A stretch of 64,000 bases of DNA from positions 372,001 to 436,000 of the forward strand of contig NZ_JAHXPQ010000003.1 of NCBI RefSeq assembly GCF_019391655.1, given 5' to 3'. A program made the translations under genes and the position numbers. The stretch comes from Mucilaginibacter rivuli. Its GTDB lineage: Bacteria > Bacteroidota > Bacteroidia > Sphingobacteriales > Sphingobacteriaceae. Positions 39,896-48,271 of this stretch are shown one piece after another. Below the pieces are notes generated by a model. The model worked only from the letters and a program-made list of their open reading frames with translations. It was not told the DNA's origin and did no database searches. Position 1 is the first letter of the stretch, and every line of letters begins with the position of its first letter.

Positions 39896-40936
39896 ATGAA
39901 AAAAATACTCCCACTAATTACTTTATTGATCGGACTTTTTAATACATCAAACGCGCAAACCGACTATTGTAAGGATATTACAAAAGATGCAACAGATGCA
40001 AGAGTTATTTATATGTCTCCTACACCAGGTGATAAAAAAGAAGATGTAGGAGTATTAAGTTTGGCTAAAGTAATAAACGATGAAGGTACTCATTACTATC
40101 TGCGTCTTGGACTATGTATGGATGATCCTAATAAAACAATTACAGATGCATCAATGACATTTGAAGATGGCGATGTAATAAAATTCTCAAACTTATCTTT
40201 TAAAGTTGGTCAAAAAAACGCGATCAATGAATATGTTTATTCTGCTGCAATTAGTTTAACTGATGAAGAATTTGCAAAACTTAAAATCAAAAAATTCAAA
40301 TTGTATTCCGTTGGAGATAAAAAAGTATATGGAGGTTTAGGTAACCCAAAAGGCAAGTTAATGGCTTACGCAAATTGTCTTGATACCTTTACCCAGGGTC
40401 CGGTACCCGTAGTTAACGCAAACGAAAAAAAATCAATAGATGGTTTTTGGGGAATAAAATTCGGTGCAAGTATGGATGAAGCAAAAGCTGCAGTTATAGC
40501 AAAAGGTGGAAAACTTATCACTGAAACTTCAAAAGCTGATGAACTTCATTTTGAAAATGTTGTTTTTACTGAACGTAAGGTCGATGCTTTGGGATTAAGA
40601 TTTGTTAACGGAAAGTTTTATCAGGCATTGGTATTATTTCCCACTTTAGACGAAGGTGTTGTAATTAGCAAATTCAATACCATCGTAAGCGAGTTAAATA
40701 ATGTTTATGGCCCGGCAGTTATAACCAAAAAATTTCAACCTCCTTATGATACAGGTACAGGTGAATATGATGTTCAGGCAATTACATTCGGAAAAGGATT
40801 ATATTATGCGTTCTGGACAACAAATAATAAGAATAATATCAGTTTAGAGATTGCAAAAGATTTGCATTTTAACTTATTTTATACAGACACTACACTCGCA
40901 AAAGAAAAGACCGCTCAAAAAAGCAGCGATTATTAA
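39896..40936 (+). CDS. Secreted unknown protein, moron-like
   Basis: 346 residues with a signal peptide (MKKILPLITLLIGLFNTSNAQ). The mature N-terminal domain begins TDYCKDITKDATDARVIYMSP and has a homologue in the next gene. A second part (DGFWGIKFGASMDEAKAAVIAKGGKLI...) resembles exported SmpA/PepSY-like alpha-beta folds, which is a guess. Codon use is more AT-rich than the flanking phage genes. It has AT-rich promoter-like DNA upstream (TTG at 39848, TATATTTT at 39868) and its own hairpin terminator. No phage virion function is evident; it may alter the lysogen's surface. Confidence 0.6.
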   Translation: MKKILPLITLLIGLFNTSNAQTDYCKDITKDATDARVIYMSPTPGDKKEDVGVLSLAKVINDEGTHYYLRLGLCMDDPNKTITDASMTFEDGDVIKFSNLSFKVGQKNAINEYVYSAAISLTDEEFAKLKIKKFKLYSVGDKKVYGGLGNPKGKLMAYANCLDTFTQGPVPVVNANEKKSIDGFWGIKFGASMDEAKAAVIAKGGKLITETSKADELHFENVVFTERKVDALGLRFVNGKFYQALVLFPTLDEGVVISKFNTIVSELNNVYGPAVITKKFQPPYDTGTGEYDVQAITFGKGLYYAFWTTNNKNNISLEIAKDLHFNLFYTDTTLAKEKTAQKSSDY

Positions 40937-40948
40937 AAGGTATTGTTT

Positions 40949-40981
40949 AAGGAGTTTTCTTTGAATCAAAGAAAACTCCTT
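40949..40981 (+). terminator. Long perfect hairpin after the moron-like gene
   Basis: AAGGAGTTTTCTTTG-AAT-CAAAGAAAACTCCTT, a 15-bp perfect stem starting 13 bases after the stop codon. The following T-run is weak (TATG), but place and stability support a terminator. Confidence 0.75.
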
Positions 40982-41034
40982 ATGTTCAAAATTCAACACT
41001 TTTTTATATATTTAGCTGTTGATTTAATTTACCA

Positions 41035-41529
41035 ATGAAAAAACACTTTTGCCTAACCTTATTTTTAATATGCTTTATTAAACTTGTTGTAGCGCAAAAT
41101 AACTATTGCGATGATATCGTTCGTGATACCGATGCAGTAAAAAAAATAATAACCTGGAAAAGCCCCGAACTGAACATCAATGTAAAGGCGATAATAACAG
41201 ATACTGCCCAACTGTGGTTAAACTTTAACCTTACACAGCAATCAGAGTTTATTGCTGAAGAAGGTGGCCTCTTTGTTCGTTTTGATGATGGTAAATCGCT
41301 CAAGTTTTTCGGCCAGCGGGTAAGCCATAAATACCTCAATGCCCGCGATGGCTACTACTACCAAACCGATATGCTTATTAAACCTGAAACCTTAGTTTGG
41401 TTTAAAACCAAAAAAATAACCAAGTATCAAATAGCCGGTATTGATGTGCCCGTTACACCCGATCTGGCTATTGAAATACAGGCATATATCATATGTATTA
41501 CAGGTAATTTTGATAAAAAGGAAAACTGA
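41035..41529 (+). CDS. Secreted unknown protein related to the preceding gene
   Basis: 164 residues with a signal peptide (MKKHFCLTLFLICFIKLVVAQ). The mature start NNYCDDIVRDTDAVKKI mirrors TDYCKDITKDATDARVI in the upstream protein. Both continue with similar beta-strand patterns (FVRFDDGKSLKFFGQRVSHKYLNARDGYYYQTDMLI versus MTFEDGDVIKFSNLSFKVGQ...EYVYSAAISL). It therefore matches the first domain only of its neighbour. The pair is flanked by phage modules, so probably cargo. Confidence 0.6.
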   Translation: MKKHFCLTLFLICFIKLVVAQNNYCDDIVRDTDAVKKIITWKSPELNINVKAIITDTAQLWLNFNLTQQSEFIAEEGGLFVRFDDGKSLKFFGQRVSHKYLNARDGYYYQTDMLIKPETLVWFKTKKITKYQIAGIDVPVTPDLAIEIQAYIICITGNFDKKEN

Positions 41530-41546
41530 TATTTTTTAAAATAAAC

Positions 41547-41577
41547 TTGTGTATTTGAAATAAAAGTATTACTTTTG
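41547..41577 (+). promoter_or_regulatory. Prophage late promoter, head operon
   Basis: TTG at 41547, 20 bases, then TACTTTTG at 41570-41577. It shares TTGTGTA, TTGAA and TACTTTTGTAA, at the same spacing, with the promoter at 34154-34184. It lies about 245 bases before the protease start, leaving a long leader in which I see no gene. Confidence 0.7.
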
Positions 41578-41821
41578 TAATGAAAGTTATAATCAATAAT
41601 AACATGCGGCACATCAGTTAGTAGCTGCTTATCTAACCAAAAATAGTTCTATCATTAATCAATCTTCCATCATTTGATGCTCGATCTGAATAAATGACTT
41701 TAGAATTTCTATAAAACCAGTTTTAAACAATTTAAACAATCATCATTATGAAAAACTAAGCTAAAACTCCGTCCAATAATATTACAATAGAAATCAAAGT
41801 AATTTAACTCAATTTACAACC

Positions 41822-42991
41822 ATGTCTACAACCTGCCACATATACATCTACGGCGACATCGTCAACATCCAGGCTCCCAACCTCGGCCAGTCAGGCGCGG
41901 TATCCCTCTCCTCAGTTAAAGATGCCTACAACGCTAATAGCGCCTGTACCAATGTCGTCGTCCACATCCACTCCAACGGTGGTTCAGTTTTTGAAGGTTT
42001 TGCCATTCATGATTTTTTGGTAAATACCGGCAAACCCATAACCACCGTTGTTGAGGGGCTGTGCTGCTCAATCGCCACAGTCATTTTCATGGCCGGTACC
42101 GAGCGAAAACTAACCGAAAACTCCCGCTTCCTTATCCATAATCCATGGGGAAACGCGGAAGGCAATGCAAATCAGTTCCGTCAATACGCCAATGAACTGG
42201 AAGATGAACAAAATCGCCTTCTCAACTTCTACAAACAGCAAACAGGGGCAGAAGCAGCCCTATTACAAAGCTACATGAACGAAGAAAAACTGATTAGTCC
42301 ACAGCTTGTCGTCGAGCTAAAATTTGCTACCGGCATTATCGATACGGTAAAGGCCATGGCAATGTACCGCAATGCATTAAACAACCCTTACATAGTAAAA
42401 AATCAAACAAACACAAGTATGGAAAAAAACCAAAAGAATCGAACCGGAACATTCACACAGCTGGTAACTGGGCTTAAAAATCTGTTAAAAGATTTTAGTA
42501 ACGAGCCCATCAAAGCGGCTAATAAAACCCTTTCCGGGGATGCAGGCGATCTTTATTTTGATGGCGACCTGGCTGAAGGCACCGCGGTTTACAGTGATGA
42601 TGCCATGACGATTGCCGCGGCAGATGGTGATTACGAATTTGAAGATGGCACCACCATTTCGGTAGCTAACGGATTGGTAACCAACCTAACCCAACCGAAT
42701 GATGGTACCGGTACAAATGACGACCCTACAGGTAAAGCCATAGTAGCAGCATTACGTAAAAAATTAGCCTTGTTAAAAGCAGAAAAACAGGAGCTTGAAA
42801 ACGCAATGGCCGAAAGCGAAACTGTCCTCAACAGCGCATCAAAAGCATTGCAGCTAGCCCGCTCAACCTATCGCCCGGACAAGCGCGAAAACCGCTTTAA
42901 TAGGCCTTCTAATAAAACAAATAGCGCCAACCTATCCGACAAAATGGAAGCCCGCCGTGCCGAATTAAAAGCTAAAAAGCAAAAAGCTTAG
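41822..42991 (+). CDS. Prophage ClpP-like prohead protease with scaffold-like C-terminus
   Basis: 389 residues. The first ~190 are a ClpP/S14-type protease: VHIHSNGGSVFEGFAIHDFLV, then GLCCSIATVIFMAGTERKLTENSRFLIHNPW with the family's Ser position near CCSIAT (a Cys precedes it) and the His in IHNPW. After an intermediate beta-rich region (~240-290) the C-terminus is a charged helix (ALRKKLALLKAEKQELENAMAESETVL) and a basic tail. This matches fused protease-scaffold proteins that guide and clear prohead assembly. It is followed by the capsid gene. Confidence 0.85.
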   Translation: MSTTCHIYIYGDIVNIQAPNLGQSGAVSLSSVKDAYNANSACTNVVVHIHSNGGSVFEGFAIHDFLVNTGKPITTVVEGLCCSIATVIFMAGTERKLTENSRFLIHNPWGNAEGNANQFRQYANELEDEQNRLLNFYKQQTGAEAALLQSYMNEEKLISPQLVVELKFATGIIDTVKAMAMYRNALNNPYIVKNQTNTSMEKNQKNRTGTFTQLVTGLKNLLKDFSNEPIKAANKTLSGDAGDLYFDGDLAEGTAVYSDDAMTIAAADGDYEFEDGTTISVANGLVTNLTQPNDGTGTNDDPTGKAIVAALRKKLALLKAEKQELENAMAESETVLNSASKALQLARSTYRPDKRENRFNRPSNKTNSANLSDKMEARRAELKAKKQKA

Positions 42992-43068
42992 TCTCCGCCC
43001 TTTCTTCTTTTATGGCTGTATACGGCCCTCTCTGTCCTTCATCAAATCAATAACTTAATAATCAACAA

Positions 43069-44141
43069 ATGTCATCAAACATCAATTTATCAACCGTAAC
43101 CTTCGACGGTAAAGAAGTAATGAGCTTGCGCGAGGCGTTCTACCAGGCGGTATTTCAAAACCCAACCATTGATCAGTTTCATACTGTTGTAAACGGCATT
43201 AAGGCCAAACAGCAAATGTTATACCTGGGTCAGTTTGGTTTAATGGGCAAAAAATTTACCGCCTGCGAACCAACCGCCAGTACTGCGGCTATCCTGCCCA
43301 TCGAAAAATTCTGGGAGCCACAATATGTAGGCGACCGCATACCGAGTGTTATACCGATCTTCTAAACTCATTCTTTGTATGGGGTTTAAAAAACGGCGTC
43401 CAAAAACCCGATCTTACCAATACAGATTTTGCATTATTCATCGAAGAGCGTTTCTCGCTGGCTGCTTATGAAACTGCCCTGCGCCTGGCATGGTTAGGTA
43501 ATACAGCTGCAGATACAACAACCAATGGTGGATACTTAAACAACGCTGTAAATCCTGAGTATTTTACACCCTTTAATGGCTTTTGGGCACAGGCGACAGC
43601 CATTGCAACCGCTGATGCTACCAAAAAAGTAACCATAGCCAAAAATGCAGGTACAACATTTACAAACCAGGCATTCACAGCTACAGATACCGATAACCGC
43701 GTAATAACAAACACACTTGAAAGTATGATCTATAACGCCGATCTACGCTTACGTGGAGCAAAGGATAAGATCATCGTCGCCACACAATCAGTAGTTGATC
43801 AATATGCACGTGAACGCAAAGCGGTAACCAATATTGAGCTGGCTTATGAGCGCACCGAAAGCGGTATAGATACCTTTAAGATTGATGGTATTGATGTAAT
43901 ACCGTTCCATTTCTTAGACAGGCATATCAAAGCTTATGAGCACAATGGCACAAAGTATAATCAGCCACACCGTGCCCTTTTCACCACCAAAAGTAACCTG
44001 CAGATTGGTACTGAAGAGATAAGCAAACTAAGCGAGCTTGATCCGTTCTACGAGAAAAAAACAAAGCAATATATTGTAGATTATGCTTTCAACATCGATG
44101 CTAAAATAGCCGAAGACCATTTAACAATGGTGGCATATTAA
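43069..44141 (+). pseudogene. Major capsid protein, interrupted by a -1 frame break
   Basis: The first frame gives 99 residues (MSSNINLSTVTFDGKEVMSLREAFYQAVFQNPTIDQFHTVVNGI...) and hits a stop at 43363. The -1 frame goes on: ECYTDLLNSFFVWGLKNGVQKPDLTNTDFALFIEERFSLAAYE... to TAA at 44139-44141. Together they make a ~357-residue HK97-fold-type capsid (the later part holds the LRLRGAKDKIIVATQS and DVIPFHFLDRHI strands). The break is at ATACCGAG around 43345; one extra C would restore it. No slippery run is present, so this is a disabling deletion or a sequencing error. Confidence 0.75.
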
Positions 44142-44182
44142 ACATTCATTCATCAAATCAATCATCAAAAAAATCAATAATT

Positions 44183-44788
44183 ATGGCCATTTGCGGAAAA
44201 TTAATCCAAAACATGCTTTACGATTGCACCAACCCAGTAATTGGTGGTGTAGAATCTGTAGTATACCTTTTTAACCGTAGCGATATTGTAGCTTACGTTA
44301 GGGATACTGTAAACCCACAAATAATTACAGACATTACAATGGCAACCATTACACCGGCAGTAGGCGCAACACCTGCTGTGGTGGCAAAAGGTTTCCGTTA
44401 CGAGGGTTACAATACCTCGGTAAAACCCAAGGCCGTATTTGTTAAAAAAGATTACAGCGCCCGCTACGATCACATGGTTGATTTTGTAGTGTTCGCCAAG
44501 GGCTCTGATGTGAAAGCCGAAATAGAAAAATTAGGTACAAACCGTGTAGTAGCTATCATCGAAAACATCCATAAATCCGGCGATTCTGCTTTTGAAGTGT
44601 TCGGCACAGATTTAGGCTTAGAGCTAACCACCCTAAAATCAGATCCTAATGATACCCACTCCGAAGGTGCTTATGAGCTTAATCTTACCTCTCCGGGTAA
44701 CTTTAAAGAGCCACACATGCCCGCTACCTTCTTTGTTACAGACTATGCCACAACCAAGGCTGCGCTGTTATCATTAATTAAAGCCTAA
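44183..44788 (+). CDS. Prophage structural protein
   Basis: 201 residues, no signal peptide. Reads MAICGKLIQNMLYDCTNPVIGGVESVVYLFNRSDIVAYV...GFRYEGYNTSVKPKAVFVKKDYSARYDHMVDFVVFAKGSDVKAEIEKLGTNRVVAIIENIHKSGDSAFEVFGTDLGLE. It directly follows the capsid gene. Size and beta-rich sequence would suit a major tail-tube or head-decoration protein. I cannot decide between them. Confidence 0.65.
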   Translation: MAICGKLIQNMLYDCTNPVIGGVESVVYLFNRSDIVAYVRDTVNPQIITDITMATITPAVGATPAVVAKGFRYEGYNTSVKPKAVFVKKDYSARYDHMVDFVVFAKGSDVKAEIEKLGTNRVVAIIENIHKSGDSAFEVFGTDLGLELTTLKSDPNDTHSEGAYELNLTSPGNFKEPHMPATFFVTDYATTKAALLSLIKA

Positions 44789-44819
44789 CACCCCAATCTC
44801 CGGCCTCGTAAAAGGCATC

Positions 44820-45071
44820 ATGTTATTGAGCGGCGGTCCTATGCTGCCAGGCTTGCGTGCGCTATCATGGGGCGGAGATTATTACAAAAACCATATGGAC
44901 CAAACAATTAATCTGCCCGATAACTGGGGTATACTAATATCCCAAAAACATCCGGAAGCAATACAATTGCTCAATCAGGTTTATCAGGCCCTATTTAATC
45001 AAACCATACAACAGGGCTGTGGCAATTGTTATCAAAAGGCCTACTTCAAAATCCAGAAATACTGGCTTTAA
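44820..45071 (+). CDS. Small prophage protein with CGNC motif
   Basis: 83 residues (an internal ATG at 44895 would give 58). The recognisable part is DQTINLPDNWGILISQKHPEAIQLLNQVYQALFNQTIQQGCGNCYQKAYFKIQKYWL. The two cysteines in CGNC might bind metal. No family recognised. Its place between the structural gene and the next small gene suggests a head-tail connection role. Confidence 0.5.
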   Translation: MLLSGGPMLPGLRALSWGGDYYKNHMDQTINLPDNWGILISQKHPEAIQLLNQVYQALFNQTIQQGCGNCYQKAYFKIQKYWL

Positions 45072-45103
45072 ATAAGCATAGCAGCCCAATAAATAATAAC
45101 AAC

Positions 45104-45358
45104 ATGAGTCTAACTAAACGTAAATACCTCTTAAAACCAGGCCGCAGCCTCCAAACCAGTTTTGGTGGCGATACCCTGACCAACGATAACCTTACCGATG
45201 AGGCTGCCGAAAAACTACTATTGGAGCACCCATCGCTGGCAAAACACTTTGAAGTACTGCCGGAAGTCATTAATAAAGATGCAGCGCAAAGCCCAAATAA
45301 AACCTCCAAAGTAGCAAAAGCACCTGCAGATATGCAGGAAGAACAGCAATCCATATAA
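45104..45358 (+). CDS. Small prophage protein
   Basis: 84 residues from the ATG at 45104 (MSLTKRKYLLKPGRSLQTSFGGDTLTNDNLTDEAAEKLLLEHPSLAKHFEVLPE...). A longer frame opens at 45026 but overlaps the previous gene. The N-terminal KRKYLLKPG and central NLTDEAAEKLL...HPSL patterns resemble small Bacteroidota phage proteins near the portal. The tail is Lys/Ala/Gln-rich. Function unknown. Confidence 0.55.
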   Translation: MSLTKRKYLLKPGRSLQTSFGGDTLTNDNLTDEAAEKLLLEHPSLAKHFEVLPEVINKDAAQSPNKTSKVAKAPADMQEEQQSI

Positions 45359-45416
45359 TACACCCGCTTAGGCTACTTAATAAACCCTTCGCCGTTACGG
45401 TGAAAATAATCGGACA

Positions 45417-46433
45417 ATGAGAATATCAACTAACAACACCAGAGAAACTATCCAACGGATAACGCAACGCGAAAATCGTACGTACGGCATCGTAAATTAT
45501 GATGAGGATAATGCATATCCGCAACGGATCTATTCCATTACCAACTCATCACCTACAGCGCGCAATTGCATTGATACCTATGGCCGGTTTATTGGTGGTT
45601 CGGGCTTCGCCGATGTTACCTTTTATCAATCGGTTGTAAACACCGAAGGGCAAACCATGGATAAAATATTGCACCTGGTAAAAAAAGACCTTGCACGCTT
45701 TCGCGGATTTTCACTGCACATTAATGTAAATGCTGCCGGTAAAATAACCGAGTTGTTCCATATCCCTTTTGAACATGTAAGGATGAGCGCCGAGGGCCGT
45801 AAAAATGAAACCGGTTTTGATTTCGCAACATATAATGATTGGAGTCGCGATAAACGGAGTAACATACGTACCGACCTGATCACCTGGTTCCATGCCTTTA
45901 ATCTCTCGCCCGATGCCATAGCAAACCAGGTCGAAAGTGTGGGCGGTTGGGACTTTTACAAAGGCCAGTTGCTTTATGTAAGTATGGATGAACATAGCTA
46001 TCCCCTTGCATCATGCGATGCCATTGTAGAAAGCCTGCAAGCCGAGATAAATTCGGATATCCGTACAACTACAAACCTGCAAAATAATTTCAGCGCAAAA
46101 ACGCTGATGGTTCACAAAGGCAAATTTGCCGACCAGGAAGACAGGGATGATTTTGAGCGTGGCCTGCAGGAATTTGTTGGCCCTGGTGGTGCTGATATTA
46201 TGGTTGTTGATATTGAAAAAGATGAAGAAGTGCCCGAAATTGTTGCTATTAACAATACCACCAATGATAAGCTTTTTGAATATACCGATAATAAGGTTAC
46301 CAATAAGATCATCCGCAACTGGCTGATCCCTAAAATACTGCTCTCGGTAACCGATGGTTCAGGCTTTTTTAACCAGGAACAAATACGCGATGCCACCATG
46401 TATTATAACATGATGACTGCGCCAACGCATTAA
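45417..46433 (+). pseudogene. Phage portal protein, truncated at its 3' end
   Basis: The first 338 residues of a portal protein: AYPQRIYSITNSSPTARNCIDTYGRFIGGSGF near the start, then KDLARFRGFSLHINVNAAGKITELFHIPFEHVRMS, YPLASCDAIVESLQAEINSDIRTTTNLQNNFS, and NKIIRNWLIPKILLSVTDGSGFFNQEQIRDATMYYNMMTAP. Portals need another ~100-150 residues after this point. Instead, the frame runs into a tail-fibre sequence and stops. The ring could not form, so no DNA could be packaged. Confidence 0.8.
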
Positions 46434-46435
46434 GT

Positions 46436-47482
46436 AATGATAATGCTTTGTTTTGGGATAATACAACTAAACGATTAGCTATTGGAGCAAACTACTCACT
46501 ATTAAATCCTTTGTCTACTTTAAACTTACAATACTCTGTGGGTTTAGCTTCACAAACTATGGCTTTTATAAATGGTGTTGGAACTTCATGGACATCAGCA
46601 ATGATAGGTCAGACGTTAATATTTGCAAACGGAGTAAATGCTGGATTTATTACTGGAATCGTTTCTCCGACACAATTAAAAGTTTCTACTTCACAAACAG
46701 TTTCAGCACAAGCCTACAATATAATTTATCCTGCTTTGCAAGTCAGTCAGACAAATAATGTTGGTATTGGGCAGCTTTATCCTGCAACATGGTTATCCAA
46801 TACAAATTCTGCTCCAATCGATAATGAAGGAATGACAACCTCACAAATGGGTATTTCTTGGTGTGTTAACACCAGCGATTTTGACAGGTTCGCAATGTCA
46901 TTAGAAAATTACGGCTCTTATGGAAACGGCCTCCTAATCAAGAAGAACACATCTGGTCATTATGCATTAAAAGTTGTTAATCAATCTAATGGGTTAGAAT
47001 TTTATGTCGGTGATGGCGGCAAAATATATACATCAAGTACCATACAAAGTGCTGGCTCATGGACAATGGGAGCTGATATAGGAATTTTTCCAATATCAGG
47101 TAAAGAAAGTATGATTACGGCTTATCACGGCTTAATGCTTATTGGAAAAAAAGGAAGTGTATCACCTATACCGTCAATCGGAAATCTATCAAATGTGGCA
47201 ATTCCAATACAAGATGGTTCAGCTATCGGTTTTTTGATTAAATCAGCAATTACGCAAACAGGGAATTTGATTGAAATACAGAACAATGCTGGTACAACTA
47301 CAGCAAAAATTGATTCCAGTGGTAATGCGATATTTCCGCAGTATATGCTCTCATCCTTAAATATAGCCCCAGGAAGTTCAACCGACATCGGAACCACGGG
47401 CGAAATTAGGTTCACATCAAACTACATTTATGTATGCATAGCTACCGACACTTGGGTTAGGTCTTCGTTATCATCATGGTAG
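46436..47482 (+). pseudogene. Tail-fibre C-terminal remnant joined to the portal gene
   Basis: Open frame with no proper start (the only early start is a TTG at 46448). It reads LSNDNALFWDNTTKRLAIGANYSLLNPLSTLNLQYS and continues with FINGVGTSWTSAMIGQTLIFANGVNAGFITGIVSPTQLKV and AGTTTAKIDSSGNAIF. It ends TTGEIRFTSNYIYVCIATDTWVRSSLSSW. The LFWDNTTKRLAIG and IDSSGNA.F motifs are typical of phage tail fibres. The joint with the portal lies at about 46415-46435. The N-terminal attachment region is missing. Confidence 0.75.
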
Positions 47483-47517
47483 CTATCATATACACACTAC
47501 ATTTTTAAATTTTAAAT

Positions 47518-47730
47518 ATGACTACAATCGAAAGCAGCGAAATCCGCGGTATCACTCTTAAAGTTTTATATCTATTAATGGCGTTTTCCATAAGCGCTAC
47601 CGCAGGCATCATGACAGGATACTTCAGTTTAAAAAATGACAGTCAACTTTTAAACGCCCAAATTGAAATGATAAAATCTCAAATAGGACAGCTTGATAAA
47701 AGAATGGAAAACATTGAACATTTAAAATAA
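47518..47730 (+). CDS. Small membrane protein, holin-like
   Basis: 70 residues: one strong hydrophobic helix (VLYLLMAFSISATAGIMTGYFSL) followed by a charged coil (LLNAQIEMIKSQIGQLDKRMENIEHLK). Single-helix proteins of this shape, placed after tail fibres and before spanins, often act in lysis as holins or antiholins. The assignment rests on size and place only. Confidence 0.5.
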   Translation: MTTIESSEIRGITLKVLYLLMAFSISATAGIMTGYFSLKNDSQLLNAQIEMIKSQIGQLDKRMENIEHLK

Positions 47731-47739
47731 ATAATACAA

Positions 47740-48266
47740 ATGAAAAAATACACATTATAATTGTACTGATGGCTTTTGTTACCAGTTGCAAAACACGTAA
47801 CACAGTGTTAACAAAAACCCAAACATCCAATAAGAGTAGTATTATTAATCTCCAAAAAGGTGATTCGACAGTTATTGATACCAGTCAAAAACACCTTAAG
47901 ACCAACAAGAGAGAAAAAGTTCGCGATTCAGCTATGATTGTGATCATTCCCGACAATGGTATTGAACAAAAGATTATGATTACAGGCAACAACAATTTTA
48001 ATTACACTGGTCAAGCCAAACTCATCAAATATTTTTCAGGCAGCGAGAATGAAAGGGTAAGGAGTGAAAGTTTGTCACAAACTAATGGAATAAGTGTTGC
48101 TAAACTAAAATCAGACAGTAGTATTTATCAAAAAGACGTTGTTACTAAAGTTAAAACTAAAGCGACTAATACCAATGGGCGAAATTGGATAATTGCATTG
48201 ACTGTATTTTTAGCTATTGTAAGTTTACTAATTTATACAGCGCGAAAATTCAAGTTGATAACCTAA
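47740..48266 (+). pseudogene. Spanin-like lipoprotein (u-spanin candidate) with a broken start
   Basis: The main frame is 165 residues from ATG 47769 and carries an odd start (MAFVTSC). Ten codons upstream, at 47740, ATG-AAA-AAA-TAC ends early. If the A6 run had one more A, it would read MKKIHIIIVLMAFVTSC, a perfect lipoprotein signal. The protein has a charged periplasmic stretch and a C-terminal membrane helix (NWIIALTVFLAIVSLLIYTARKFKLIT). An N-terminal lipobox plus C-terminal helix is the plan of unimolecular spanins, which fuse inner and outer membranes at lysis. It sits at the end of the prophage. Confidence 0.55.
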
Positions 48267-48271
48267 CAAGA

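Larger units (their letters stand above)
27659..48266. mobile_element. Decayed, rearranged prophage (siphophage-like)
   Basis: The region runs from an S24-type repressor to a spanin-like lipoprotein and contains terminase, tail, tape-measure, protease, capsid, portal and fibre sequences. No integrase, replication genes or complete portal or tape-measure gene is visible, and two gene-fusing deletions and four frame breaks occur. The ends are approximate: no attachment repeat or tRNA was found. The left part (29.4-32.1 kb) may hold host or moron genes. The head genes (41.8-46.4 kb) come after the tail genes (34.3-39.8 kb), an unusual order consistent with rearrangement. Confidence 0.8.

Noticed and set aside
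41577-41821. Leader between the late promoter and protease gene considered as a riboswitch or small gene
   Set aside because: No conserved structure or convincing reading frame could be recognised.
27659-48266. Search for integrase, attachment repeats or a tRNA insertion site at the prophage ends
   Set aside because: None could be identified by eye, so ends are approximate and no att site is claimed.
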